Under the pieces are notes generated by a model. The model was not told where the DNA came from. It saw only the letters and a program-made list of their open reading frames with translations, and ran no database searches. A stretch of DNA of 64,000 bases from Thiomicrorhabdus sp965603495. GTDB lineage: Bacteria; Pseudomonadota; Gammaproteobacteria; Thiomicrospirales; Thiomicrospiraceae. Shown here piece after piece: positions 41,087 through 50,727 of this stretch. The DNA is taken from the NCBI GenBank assembly GCA_965603495.1, contig CBFDDF010000002.1:62001-126000 (forward strand), given 5' to 3'. The position numbers and the translations under genes were made by a program. Within the stretch, counting starts at the first letter, position 1; each line of letters begins with the position of its first letter.

Positions 41087-43882
41087 TTAGGAGAAGGTTA
41101 TTTCTTCGATTGGTATTGGCCTACCGAGTAGATAGCCCTGTAAATAATGACACCCCGCATCAATTAAGAACGTTTTCTGTTCTTCAGTTTCAACACCTTC
41201 TGCAACCAGTTTTAACCCTAGTGTTTGCGCTAATGAAATAATAGTTTGTACAATGGCACTACTTTCGGAATTATCGAGCATATCTCTGACAAAGGATTGG
41301 TCGATTTTTAGGGTGGTAATCGGCAGGGACTTTAAATAGACCAACGAGGAATAGCCAGTTCCAAAATCATCCAGTGAAAATGCAATGCCGTTTTCTTGTA
41401 GGACTTTCATTTTCTGGACACTGTCGGCAATATTTTCCATTAGCTGACTTTCTGTTATTTCAATTTCAAGCTGCTCTACGTTAATACCATATTGGTCAAT
41501 ACTTCGTAAAGTTTGTGCCACAAAGTTATCTTGTTTTAACTGGCGTTCACTGACATTAATGGCAATGGTTAAGGCTTGCGTCTTGCTGTTATTTGACCAC
41601 AGCTTAAGCTGATGGCAAGCGCTTTCAAGTACCCACTGACCAATATCCAAAATCAATCCGGTTTCTTCTGCAACCGGGATGAAATCATTGGGAGCGATTA
41701 AGCCTTTCTCAGGATGTTGCCACCTAATCAGTGCTTCATAACCGATTAAGCTACCGCTAGAGGAAAGTTTGGGTTGATAAAAGAGTTTAAACTGTTGTTC
41801 TGTAATCGCTATGCGTAGATCCTTTTCAAGGGCGCTACGCTGTTCAACGGCTGCTTGCATCTCGGGGTCAAAAAAAGTAATGGTGTTTTTACCAGAGTTT
41901 TTGGATTGATACATGGCTAAATCCGAGTGCCTCATTAACTCTTCTGCAGTTCTTTGGTGGCCATTGCAAATAGTAATCCCTAAGCTTGCACTGATGGTGT
42001 ACTGGGTGCCATTTAAATCATAGGGTTTAGCGATTTCACTTAATATTTTTTGTGCAATATCTTGTGATTGGTAGATTGCCATTTGATGCTGAGTCGAAAT
42101 ATTGGGCAGAAGCAGAATAAATTCATCTCCTCCTGGGCGAGAAATTGTATCGCCCTCACGAACACAAGCAGTTAAACGTTTAGCCAACAGCTGTAACAAC
42201 AGGTCGCCATAGTGATGGCCTAACGTATCATTTAAGGTTTTAAAGTTGTCTAGGTCGATAAAAATCATCGCAAAATAAAAATTATCATGTTGACTGGTCG
42301 CCATGATTTGCATTAAATGATCTTTTAATAAGCGACGATTCGCTAACTGTGTCAATGGGTCATAAAATGCAAGCTTTAGAATTTTATTTTCATTTTCTTT
42401 ATGTAGAGTGATATCTGTAAAAGTGGATAGATAGTGGCTGATTTTACCGTGTTCAGAGGTGATGGTTTTAATCGATTGACCCACTGGATAAATCTCACCT
42501 GACTTACGTCGATTCCATACTTCTCCCTGCCAAAAACCTTCTTTTTGAAGCGTTTTCCAAATTTGGTTGTAAAATTCAATAGGGTGATGCCCGGACTTGA
42601 ACATTCTAGGGGTATTGCCAATCACGTCATTGGGCTGATAGCCTGTAATGTCTGAAAACGCTTGATTTACACGAATGATTTTTTCATCTGGCGTGGTAAT
42701 CAAGATGGCTTGCTCTGTATTAAAGGCAACGGCTGCAATGGCTAATGAAGTGGTTTGCTCTTCAAGTTTTTGTTGGTGTGATTTTAGTCGCTTGTTGGTT
42801 GACATCAGATTAATGCTGAGCAGTATGAAAATGAAAACCACCAATGAAATTCCAATGATTTCTGACGAATATTGCGTCCAAATATCTTGAAAAGTAAATT
42901 CTGGAATCGCTTCGTATGGGTAGACTCTTAAAGAACGTAACACTTCTCTTATGGGCTCATAATCTGCTGGAATACTAAAGCCGTGGATTCCGATTTTTTG
43001 GGTGGTTAGACTGTCATGTTCTAGTGTTAATAGTAAACCCGCTATTTGACCCGCGATAATGGTATTTGTGTGGGGAAGAGCAGCAAAAGGCCATTCAGGG
43101 TAAAGCTTAGTTGACAGCATAAAAGGAAATGGTTCGGAAGATGGATTAATGACTTGCAACTGATTAAATTCCAAGGGGAATTTTTTACGTAAAGACTCTA
43201 AAACCCCTGTGCGAACGAATGCCGCATCAACCTGTTTGTTTAATAGAGCGGTAATTGCTGTATCGTGTGGCATCCCCGTTTCTAGAAACTGTAGATCCTT
43301 CTTGATCTTAAGCCCAGCTTGTTGAAGCTCATAGGCTTGCATCATATAACCACCAAAAGATTGAAAGCTGGGTGTGGCTATACGTTTACCCTTTAAGTCG
43401 ATGAGTTTATGGATGGATGAATTGTCTTTATGGACGATAATTGCTCCACCAAAACCAAATAGGGAGGAGCCATTTGAGTCATTAATTAAGCTTGCCAATG
43501 GTGCAGATAGTCCATATCTATGCGTGAGTTGTACATAATTCGCCGAATTAGTGAGCAAAAAATCAAAGGTTTTATTTTCAATCGCTCTTTGCAATTCAGG
43601 GAATGTAAACACCTCTAGACTAAGTTGGACATTGGATAAAGATTGATTGAGGTAATCCACTAACGGTTGCCATTGGAGTTCGGTCGAGGCTTCTGGTCTG
43701 TAAGAGAGTACTCCAATTGTTAGGTGCAAGTTTTCTTGTGTAAGCTGTGTGTGGCTTGTATTTTGTGATTTAAAATCAGCATTAGCATTAACCTGAGATA
43801 TAAAACCCAGAAAAATAAAAAATATAAATGACAGCCATGAAGTTGAGAGAAATTGGCGCATTTTTGTCATGTCTCTGTCCAT
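41087..43882 (-). CDS. PhnD-like sensor-PAS-GGDEF-EAL protein
   Basis: 931 residues. Signal anchor (about 12-30), periplasmic PhnD-like phosphate/phosphonate-binding domain (about 50-315), a transmembrane helix (about 342-362), a PAS domain (about 385-500), GGDEF (about 505-670; RPGGDEFILL, with RxxD site REGD) and EAL (about 685-925). The EAL domain keeps GYEALIRW, the Asn in INVSERQ, DDFGTGYSSL, KIDQSFV and EGVETEEQ, so both synthesis and breakdown of c-di-GMP are possible. An anion or phosphonate ligand may be sensed. The start could be codon 5, where a GGACAGAG ribosome site is present. Confidence 0.92.
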   Translation of the reverse strand: MDRDMTKMRQFLSTSWLSFIFFIFLGFISQVNANADFKSQNTSHTQLTQENLHLTIGVLSYRPEASTELQWQPLVDYLNQSLSNVQLSLEVFTFPELQRAIENKTFDFLLTNSANYVQLTHRYGLSAPLASLINDSNGSSLFGFGGAIIVHKDNSSIHKLIDLKGKRIATPSFQSFGGYMMQAYELQQAGLKIKKDLQFLETGMPHDTAITALLNKQVDAAFVRTGVLESLRKKFPLEFNQLQVINPSSEPFPFMLSTKLYPEWPFAALPHTNTIIAGQIAGLLLTLEHDSLTTQKIGIHGFSIPADYEPIREVLRSLRVYPYEAIPEFTFQDIWTQYSSEIIGISLVVFIFILLSINLMSTNKRLKSHQQKLEEQTTSLAIAAVAFNTEQAILITTPDEKIIRVNQAFSDITGYQPNDVIGNTPRMFKSGHHPIEFYNQIWKTLQKEGFWQGEVWNRRKSGEIYPVGQSIKTITSEHGKISHYLSTFTDITLHKENENKILKLAFYDPLTQLANRRLLKDHLMQIMATSQHDNFYFAMIFIDLDNFKTLNDTLGHHYGDLLLQLLAKRLTACVREGDTISRPGGDEFILLLPNISTQHQMAIYQSQDIAQKILSEIAKPYDLNGTQYTISASLGITICNGHQRTAEELMRHSDLAMYQSKNSGKNTITFFDPEMQAAVEQRSALEKDLRIAITEQQFKLFYQPKLSSSGSLIGYEALIRWQHPEKGLIAPNDFIPVAEETGLILDIGQWVLESACHQLKLWSNNSKTQALTIAINVSERQLKQDNFVAQTLRSIDQYGINVEQLEIEITESQLMENIADSVQKMKVLQENGIAFSLDDFGTGYSSLVYLKSLPITTLKIDQSFVRDMLDNSESSAIVQTIISLAQTLGLKLVAEGVETEEQKTFLIDAGCHYLQGYLLGRPIPIEEITFS

Positions 43883-44070
43883 CTAATGTTGTTTTGGTGG
43901 CGCATTGTAGCATACCCATACTTTAATTATGGTAATGGCCGTTAAGGTTTATAGAGTGGTGGGCAATGGAGATTATGAGTGAATAGAATTTATCGGAAAA
44001 TATAAACACCATGTTCCAGAGATTAAAATAGGATGTTTCAATAACATTGCTGAATAAATAGGAATATTTG

Positions 44071-44082
44071 ACCAGGCCTGGT
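44071..44082. repeat. Dispersed palindrome ACCAGGCCTGGT, exact copy
   Basis: Exact core in a tandem minus-strand gap. Confidence 0.9.
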
Positions 44083-44168
44083 TAAGTTAATCTGTTTCAG
44101 AAAATGTCGGCGGAAGTCTTGATGGGGTGTAAGCGTTCATCGACTTAAGTTATTCTAATTTAGAAGCG

Positions 44169-44195
44169 CCATTCCCCGGCTGAGACGGGGGATGG
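44169..44195. other. GC-rich inverted repeat downstream of ppsA
   Basis: CCATTCCCC and GGGGGATGG arms around a 9-base centre, 25 bp beyond the ppsA stop. The T-run is poor on either strand, so it may be an RNA-stabilising hairpin rather than a terminator. Confidence 0.5.
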
Positions 44196-44219
44196 GTAAT
44201 TTATTTAACCATAACGAAT

Positions 44220-46655
44220 TTAATGAGTCGCTGTTGACATCGATTTTTCAAAATCTAACACGATTTGGCTGGTCTTGAGTAAACTATCGGGGTTAAGGCT
44301 AAGTGAATCAACGCCTAATTGCACGAAAAACTGCGCCATATCAGGGTAATCTGAAGGCGCTTGTCCGCAAACACCACTGTGTAAGCCATTTCTTTTGGCA
44401 CCTTCAATCGCCCATTGAATCATCTTCTTAACGCCATTATCACGTTCATCGTAATCATAAGCGACCAGTTCGGAATCTCTGTCGACACCCAGTACCAATT
44501 GCGTTAAATCATTGGTGCCAATTGAGATGCCGTCAAAGTAGGGCGCAAAGTTGTCAATCTCTAAAACGTTATTGGGAATTTCACACATCATATACAGCTT
44601 CAAATTATTCTCACCGCGGCGTAGACCATATTTAGCAAGGGTATTAATGACCTGTTTGGCTTCATCAACGCGTCTTACAAAAGGCACCATAATAATTAAA
44701 TTGTTTAAGCCCATGTGTTCACGCACTCTTTTAATCGCGAGACATTCAAGTTCAAAAGCCGGCTCAAATAATTTTGAGCTATAACGTGAAGCCCCTCGAA
44801 AACCAATCATGGGATTCTCTTCTTTGGGCTCAAATTGCTGTCCGCCTAATAAACTGGCATATTCATTGGATTTAAAATCAGAGAGTCTTATGACAACGGG
44901 TTTGGGGTAAAAGGCCGCCGTTAAAGTACCAATGCCTTCAGAGAGTTTTTGAATAAAAAAATCTGCTCCAGATTTGTGGTTTTTAATCAGTTCAAGAATA
45001 CGGCTTTTCTGAATGGGATCTTTGACACGTTGCGGGTGGAGTAAAGCTAAAGGGTGTGCTTGAATGGATTGATTGATAATAAACTCCATTCGAGCCAGGC
45101 CAATACCTTGATTGGGTAAAAAACTGGTTTGAAAGGCGAGGTCGGGATTCGCTAAGTTGAGCATCATCTCGGTCTTCGGAGCTTCTAAATGACTTAAATC
45201 GGTCTCAATGACTCGATAGGGGATTTTACCAGAATAGACAGTGCCAATCTCACCCTGCGCACAAGACACGGTAACATAGGGATTGTGCTGTAAAAGCTCG
45301 GTGGCATGTCCACAGCCGACAATCGCGGGTATACCAAGCTCACGCGCAATAATCGCGGCATGGCAAGTTCGCCCACCACGATTCGTGACAATCGCTGAGG
45401 CGAGTTTCATAATGGGTTCCCAGTCTGGCGTGGTAATGTCAGACACAAGGATTTCGCCTGCTTTAAACTGATCAATGTTATTGGCGTTTTCAATGACGTG
45501 AATTTGCCCTTGAGCTACCTTTTGACCGACCGAGCGACCTTCTATCAAAATCTCAGTGGATTCTGGGACTTCAATTTCATAGGTTTTAAGCGTGGTACTG
45601 CTGGCCTGCGAGGTAACCGTTTCGGGTCTGGCTTGCACAATATATAGCTTGCCGTCTATCCCATCTTTGGCCCATTCGATATCCATCGGTTTGTGATATC
45701 CAGCGTGTTCTGAGTAATATTTTTCAATGCGAATAGTGTAGTCGGCTAACTGTAAAGCTTCTTCATCGGTAATGCAGAACAGAGACTGATCTTTGAGTGG
45801 GGTTGGTATATTTAAAACCGGGCTTTTGGTGGTGTCCGTCGCATAAACCATCTTGATTTTTTTACGCCCCAAGTGACGTTTTAGAATACAACGATAACCT
45901 AACTCAAAGGTGGGTTTGTGCACGTAGAATTCATCAGGCTCAACGGCGCCTTGCACGACGTTTTCCCCTAAACCATAAGCGCCGGTAATAAAAGCGGCAT
46001 CTTTAAAGCCGGTTTCCGTGTCGATCGAGAACATGACGCCCGAAGCCGCTAAATCTGAACGTACCATTTTCTGTATACCAATGGATAGACCGACACTGAA
46101 GTGATCAAAGCCATTGTCGATTCGATAATGAATCGCTCGATCGGTAAAAAGGCTGGCAAAGCAACGTTTACAGGCATTTAAAAGGGCTTGTTCACCGGTT
46201 ACATTGAGATAGGTATCTTGTTGACCTGCAAAGCTTGCTGTCGCTAAATCCTCAGCGGTGGCTGAGCTGCGGATGGCTAAGCTGATTTCATCCCTAAACT
46301 CGGCTTTGAGTAAAGCATAGGCTTGTAGAATTTCTGTTTCTAACTGTTTGGGAAAGGGGGCATTAAAAACCAGGGCTCTGGCTTGGTTGCCTCGATTGGC
46401 CAAATCCGCCATGTCACTTTCATCTAGCGAATCAAGGATTTGATGTAAATCATCCCAAAGGTTGTTCTCTGTCAGCATCGCTCTATAAGCCTGGGCGGTA
46501 ATCGCAAAGCCATTGGGCACTAAAATTCCTTGTGGCGTAAGTGCTTGGTACATCTCTCCGAGTGAGGCATTTTTACCACCTACAATCGGAATGTCCTCCA
46601 TGCCAACTTGATTAAAAAATTTAATAAATTCAAAAGCTTCTGTTGAACTGTTCAT
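44220..46655 (-). CDS. ppsA: Phosphoenolpyruvate synthase
   Basis: 811 residues, the usual length. N-terminal nucleotide-binding domain (VGGKNASLGEMY, IRSSATAEDLATASFAGQQ), central phosphohistidine domain (GGRTCHAAIIARELGIP, His is phosphorylated) and C-terminal PEP-binding barrel with the catalytic Cys (SGVCGQAPSDYP). It makes phosphoenolpyruvate from pyruvate and ATP for gluconeogenesis. Monocistronic. Cytosolic. Confidence 0.97.
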   Translation of the reverse strand: MNSSTEAFEFIKFFNQVGMEDIPIVGGKNASLGEMYQALTPQGILVPNGFAITAQAYRAMLTENNLWDDLHQILDSLDESDMADLANRGNQARALVFNAPFPKQLETEILQAYALLKAEFRDEISLAIRSSATAEDLATASFAGQQDTYLNVTGEQALLNACKRCFASLFTDRAIHYRIDNGFDHFSVGLSIGIQKMVRSDLAASGVMFSIDTETGFKDAAFITGAYGLGENVVQGAVEPDEFYVHKPTFELGYRCILKRHLGRKKIKMVYATDTTKSPVLNIPTPLKDQSLFCITDEEALQLADYTIRIEKYYSEHAGYHKPMDIEWAKDGIDGKLYIVQARPETVTSQASSTTLKTYEIEVPESTEILIEGRSVGQKVAQGQIHVIENANNIDQFKAGEILVSDITTPDWEPIMKLASAIVTNRGGRTCHAAIIARELGIPAIVGCGHATELLQHNPYVTVSCAQGEIGTVYSGKIPYRVIETDLSHLEAPKTEMMLNLANPDLAFQTSFLPNQGIGLARMEFIINQSIQAHPLALLHPQRVKDPIQKSRILELIKNHKSGADFFIQKLSEGIGTLTAAFYPKPVVIRLSDFKSNEYASLLGGQQFEPKEENPMIGFRGASRYSSKLFEPAFELECLAIKRVREHMGLNNLIIMVPFVRRVDEAKQVINTLAKYGLRRGENNLKLYMMCEIPNNVLEIDNFAPYFDGISIGTNDLTQLVLGVDRDSELVAYDYDERDNGVKKMIQWAIEGAKRNGLHSGVCGQAPSDYPDMAQFFVQLGVDSLSLNPDSLLKTSQIVLDFEKSMSTATH

Positions 46656-46724
46656 ATGATAAATTCCTTTTGAAACGACTTAAACTCTCTATCTAATCAG
46701 CGAATTTTGTGGTGCGAAGGTCGA

Positions 46725-47849
46725 TTACCTGTGTTCCTCATCAAACAACAGTGTTTGAGCATGTGATCCCTCTGTGTATTGAGAAACTTGATTGCGGCCG
46801 GATTTTTTGGACTGATATAAAGCACTGTCAGCTCGGGCAATAAATGAGTTATGTTCGCAGCCTAATTGATATTCAGCTACACCGAAACTAACGGTAATAT
46901 CAATAGGGGTGTCGCATTCATGATGGATGATTTTCTCTCTTATATCATCACATAGTTGCATAGCAGCTTCAATGGATTGATTCGGAAAGATAATTAAAAA
47001 CTCTTCGCCGCCCCAGCGAGCTAGAAATTCTTCTTGTGGTAGATGTAATCTAAGTAAGTCCGAGACTTCCTGTAAAACATAATCGCCATGATTATGACCG
47101 TATTGATCATTGATTTTTTTAAAGTTATCGATATCTAAAATCGCTAGAGAAAGTGGGGTTTTGTTTTGTTTTGCTTGGCTAATTTCAAATTCGAGCTTTT
47201 TATTAATATAGCGACGATTAAAGAGCCCTGTTAGAGAATCGGTAATGGAAAGTCGTTTAAGCTCATTTAAGGCGGAGTGCTCTTTTTGAATAAGTAGATT
47301 TAATGCAGATTCTTTTACATAAAGGATATAGGTGAGTACCAGTGAGGCGACGGTAAAACGTATAAAACTCTCAAAACTCCAAGCACCATCTTGCCATATA
47401 CCAATCCCTTGGTAAGTGATAAAAAACAATATGCTGTAAAACACCAGAGTGATTAAAACTCCTTGTTTATGGCCTTTTAAGGTCATTACGAAGATTGGAA
47501 AGAAGATTGTCCAGATTAAAATGAAGTCTTTGTTTTGATGAATGTAGGATAAACCCAGAAAAAAAATAAACAGAGTCACGACACCAATGTTGATTGATTT
47601 ATCTATATTTTGACTGAATTTTAAATCAATGTAGGCATATAACGCTAGAAATCCGGCCAGAAAATCGATACTGGCAACAAGAGTGTTGTTAAAAGAAAGG
47701 GCATTCAATAGAGAGAAACTGAGCAGTGTTATGCTGGTTATTAATAGCAACATATTGACTACACAAAGTTTGCGATACTCATTGTGGTCTTTAAAGGCGA
47801 TGTTACCGACGAATAGCCATAAATAGGTTTTCTGTAAAATGGTTTGCAT
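46725..47849 (-). CDS. Membrane diguanylate cyclase without an inhibitory site
   Basis: 374 residues. About six hydrophobic helices (residues 30-175) precede a GGDEF domain (about 195-362) with an intact active site (RWGGEEFLIIF). The position of the RxxD inhibition site holds PQEE, so it should lack that product feedback, unlike the other four GGDEF proteins here. Signal unknown. Confidence 0.9.
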   Translation of the reverse strand: MQTILQKTYLWLFVGNIAFKDHNEYRKLCVVNMLLLITSITLLSFSLLNALSFNNTLVASIDFLAGFLALYAYIDLKFSQNIDKSINIGVVTLFIFFLGLSYIHQNKDFILIWTIFFPIFVMTLKGHKQGVLITLVFYSILFFITYQGIGIWQDGAWSFESFIRFTVASLVLTYILYVKESALNLLIQKEHSALNELKRLSITDSLTGLFNRRYINKKLEFEISQAKQNKTPLSLAILDIDNFKKINDQYGHNHGDYVLQEVSDLLRLHLPQEEFLARWGGEEFLIIFPNQSIEAAMQLCDDIREKIIHHECDTPIDITVSFGVAEYQLGCEHNSFIARADSALYQSKKSGRNQVSQYTEGSHAQTLLFDEEHR

Positions 47850-48158
47850 AAAGACCTTGTGATTGTGGAATTAAAGGTTCAATAACGGTTAATAAAAGAC
47901 AATTATTTATAGTTTATTATTGAAATACTAGCATGTAATGACCATTCCAAATACTCTTTAATTTTAATGAGTTATTAATGTTTTTTATGGTTGTTTGTTG
48001 TAAGTTTTGACGGTTAAGAACGAATAACTCGTTTCCATCTTCTACGAGGATAGTGGTGTTGAAAAGCTATTGGGTATCACTTAGGGGTGATAACTATTTT
48101 ATACTGGTTCGCTAGTTTGTTAGAAATCACCTTTTGGTAAGTAGGAAAACTGTTTGAT
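47850..48158. other. 309-bp divergent gap
   Basis: AT-rich; presumably contains promoters for the flanking divergent genes. Nothing else recognisable, and no palindrome copy. Confidence 0.4.
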
Positions 48159-48659
48159 ATGACAACTTGTGTTGGGTTTAATCCGATTATTCCACAATCT
48201 CCGAAAATAATGATTTTAGGCACGATGCCCAGTGTGGTCTCTATAGATCAAGCCTTTTATTATGCGCATCCGCGTAATGCATTTTGGCCGATTATTGAAT
48301 CTCTGGTTTCAAGAAGCCTGATGTCTGACGAAGATAAGAGACAGGCTTGTGAGGATAAAGGCATTCTTTTATGGGATGTACTGCAAAGTTGCCATCGACC
48401 TGGTAGTTTGGACAGCGCCATACAGCAACCCCGTGCCAATGATTTTGAATCCCTTTTGCAAGCGTTTCCATCGTTAAAAACCATCGCATTTAATGGCCAG
48501 GCGGCAGAAAAATTGTTTAAAAAAGAAGTGCTTAAAAAACAAAACCTACCGAAAGACTTGGTCTTCATCACTCTGCCGTCCACCAGTCCAGCCTATGCTG
48601 CGATCACTCTTGAAGATAAGCGGTTGTTATGGCAAGAAAAATTATCCAATCTGTTGTAG
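48159..48659 (+). CDS. DNA-deoxyinosine glycosylase-like uracil-DNA-glycosylase family protein
   Basis: 166 residues. Motifs of the hypoxanthine-DNA glycosylase group of the UDG superfamily: IMILGTMPSVVSIDQAFYYAHPRNAFWPII near the N-terminus, GILLWDVLQSCHRPGSLD, and a C-terminal ITLPSTSPAYA loop. It excises deaminated bases to start base-excision repair. Followed 43 bp later by trhP. The substrate range is inferred from family. Confidence 0.85.
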   Translation: MTTCVGFNPIIPQSPKIMILGTMPSVVSIDQAFYYAHPRNAFWPIIESLVSRSLMSDEDKRQACEDKGILLWDVLQSCHRPGSLDSAIQQPRANDFESLLQAFPSLKTIAFNGQAAEKLFKKEVLKKQNLPKDLVFITLPSTSPAYAAITLEDKRLLWQEKLSNLL

Positions 48660-48702
48660 AATACCCGGCTAGATTTTATAACTCATTATTAGGAGATTTG
48701 CC

Positions 48703-50265
48703 TTGAAAGCAGACAACCTCAACAAGACGGCTACGTCAGAACTATTATCGCCTGCGGGCACGCTTAAAAACATGGAGTATGCCTTTGCTTATGGTGCAGA
48801 TGCGGTCTATGCAGGGCAACCGCGTTATAGCTTACGAGTACGTAATAATGAGTTTGATGAAGAGAATTTGAAAAAAGGGATCGACCGCGCGCATGCATTA
48901 GGTAAGAAGTTTTATGTGGTGAGCAACATTGCCGCACACAACTCTAAAGTGAATACCTATATGAAAGACATTGGGCCGGTGATTGCCATGAAGCCCGATG
49001 CCTTGATCATGTCTGATCCTGGATTGATTGCCATGGTGCATGAGAAATATCCAGAGCAAGAGATTCACCTTTCTGTGCAATCGAATGCGGTTAACTGGGC
49101 GACCGTTAAGTTTTGGTACAACAATGGCGTACGTCGTGTGGTGCTTTCACGTGAGCTTTCTATGCAAGAAATCCGTGAAATTCACGAAAAGGTTCCAGAG
49201 ATGGAATTGGAAGTCTTTGTACACGGAGCCTTATGTATCGCTTATTCAGGGCGTTGTTTATTGTCAGGTTACATCAATAAACGTGATGCTAACCAAGGTA
49301 CCTGTACCAATGCGTGTCGTTGGAACTACAACACCTATGAAGCCAAAGAAGATGTGACTGGCGATGCTGTCGGTGTACCAAAAATTGAAATTGCCAATAT
49401 CGATAACATTACTGATTTAACCATTGAAACCAATGTGCCTCGTGTCGATTCTTATGTAAATCCAGATGTTGAGCAAGCTGTCGAAAGTCACGCGCCTACT
49501 TTGGGTCAAGGTGAAACCACTGAAAAGATGATGCTGCTTGAAGAAGAAGGGCGTCCAGGTGAATTTATGCCGGCCTTTGAAGATGAGCATGGTACCTACA
49601 TTATGAACTCAAAAGATTTGCGAGCCGTTGAGTTGATTCCAGAGATGGTTTCAATTGGTGTGCACTCTTTGAAAATCGAAGGCCGTACCAAGTCTCATTA
49701 CTATGTGGCGCGTACTGCACAGGTTTACCGTAAAGCGATTGATGATGCTTTAGCGGGCAAGCCTTTTGATACCAGCCTAATGACGGATTTAGAGAGCCTG
49801 GCGAGTCGCGGTTATACCGAAGGTTTCTTGCGTCGCCACGTGCATTCTGAATATCAGAACTATGAGTATGGTGTGTCTAAGTCTGACCGTCAGCGTTTTG
49901 TCGGGGAAGTGACTTGTGTCGGTGAAAAAGATGGCGAAAGCTATTTAGAAGTCGATGTTAAAAACAAATTCTGTGTTGGTGATTCGCTGGAAATTATGAG
50001 TCCAGTGGGTAATGTGTCAATGGTATTGCCTACCTTACGTAACCATCATGATGAACCAGTAGAGTGTGCGTTAGGCTCTGGGTGGGTTGTGCGTATTCCA
50101 AATCCATTTAAAGACGTTTCTGAAGACATTCTTAAGTTCTGTTTGGTGATGCGTAATGAGTCATGGGGTGGAGATGTTAAGCGTGATTCAGCAGCGCGCA
50201 AGGTGAAAGATGAGCAGGATGCTAAAGATCTAATTAACCGCGCATCAGCTAAGGTCTCTAGGTAG
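48703..50265 (+). CDS. trhP: U32 peptidase-family tRNA uridine hydroxylation protein (TrhP/YegQ-like)
   Basis: 520 residues from a TTG 7 bp after AGGAG. The U32 fold shows ELLSPAGTLKNMEYAFAYGADAVYAG at the start and the Cys-rich centre ALCIAYSGRCLLSGY with CTNACRWNY. TrhP converts U34 of certain tRNAs to ho5U using a prephenate-derived pathway. It is longer than YegQ (about 450 residues), mainly because of an acidic insert (about 225-300). The next gene encodes a YfhL-like ferredoxin, 6 bp downstream. Confidence 0.9.
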   Translation: MKADNLNKTATSELLSPAGTLKNMEYAFAYGADAVYAGQPRYSLRVRNNEFDEENLKKGIDRAHALGKKFYVVSNIAAHNSKVNTYMKDIGPVIAMKPDALIMSDPGLIAMVHEKYPEQEIHLSVQSNAVNWATVKFWYNNGVRRVVLSRELSMQEIREIHEKVPEMELEVFVHGALCIAYSGRCLLSGYINKRDANQGTCTNACRWNYNTYEAKEDVTGDAVGVPKIEIANIDNITDLTIETNVPRVDSYVNPDVEQAVESHAPTLGQGETTEKMMLLEEEGRPGEFMPAFEDEHGTYIMNSKDLRAVELIPEMVSIGVHSLKIEGRTKSHYYVARTAQVYRKAIDDALAGKPFDTSLMTDLESLASRGYTEGFLRRHVHSEYQNYEYGVSKSDRQRFVGEVTCVGEKDGESYLEVDVKNKFCVGDSLEIMSPVGNVSMVLPTLRNHHDEPVECALGSGWVVRIPNPFKDVSEDILKFCLVMRNESWGGDVKRDSAARKVKDEQDAKDLINRASAKVSR

Positions 50266-50271
50266 TCATTT

Positions 50272-50529
50272 ATGGCTTTGAAAATCCTTAAAGGCTGTAT
50301 CAATTGCGATATGTGTGAGCCTGAATGCCCTAATAAAGCGATTTATTTGGGCGATAAAATATATGAAATAGATCCAGATTTATGCACCGAATGTGTGGGG
50401 TTTTATGACAGCCCAACCTGTATCAGTGTCTGTCCAATCGATTGCATTATCACGGATCCAGATCGAGTGGAAGATAAAGAATCTCTTTATCAGAAGTTCG
50501 AAAAGTTGGTTCAAGAGGATAAGATTTAA
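50272..50529 (+). CDS. yfhL: YfhL-type 4Fe-4S ferredoxin
   Basis: 85 residues with the cluster ligands CINCDMCEPECP and CTECVGFYDSPTCISVCP, the latter with the characteristic insert of YfhL-type two-cluster ferredoxins. Co-transcribed with trhP, so it is probably the electron donor or a partner in tRNA wobble hydroxylation. Cytosolic. Confidence 0.93.
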   Translation: MALKILKGCINCDMCEPECPNKAIYLGDKIYEIDPDLCTECVGFYDSPTCISVCPIDCIITDPDRVEDKESLYQKFEKLVQEDKI

Positions 50530-50567
50530 GTTCGCCTAATTTTTTTAGTTCCTAGTAATCCCAATGA

Positions 50568-50610
50568 AGCCTAATGATTCAGTCGATGAGTCATTGGGCT
50601 TTTTGGTTTT
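50568..50610 (+). terminator. Intrinsic terminator of trhP-yfhL
   Basis: AGCCTAATGA pairs with TCATTGGGCT over 10 bp with one G-U pair, followed by T-rich sequence. Confidence 0.82.
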
Positions 50611-50727
50611 TGGCGCTCATCTTTAGGCCAGGCTAAAATTAGCTAAGTTAAGCCTAGGGGTTCTAAAAAGGGGGGCTAAAATGTATGATGCGTATTACTT
50701 ATTAAAATACTTAACAAAGGCTTAATC

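Larger units (their letters stand above)
43883..44219. other. 337-bp gap with a palindrome copy and a GC-rich hairpin
   Basis: Between ppsA and the PhnD-GGDEF-EAL gene, both on the minus strand. It holds a palindrome copy (44071-44082) and an inverted repeat with arms CCATTCCCC/GGGGGATGG (44169-44195) without a good T-run. No gene is supported. Confidence 0.55.
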
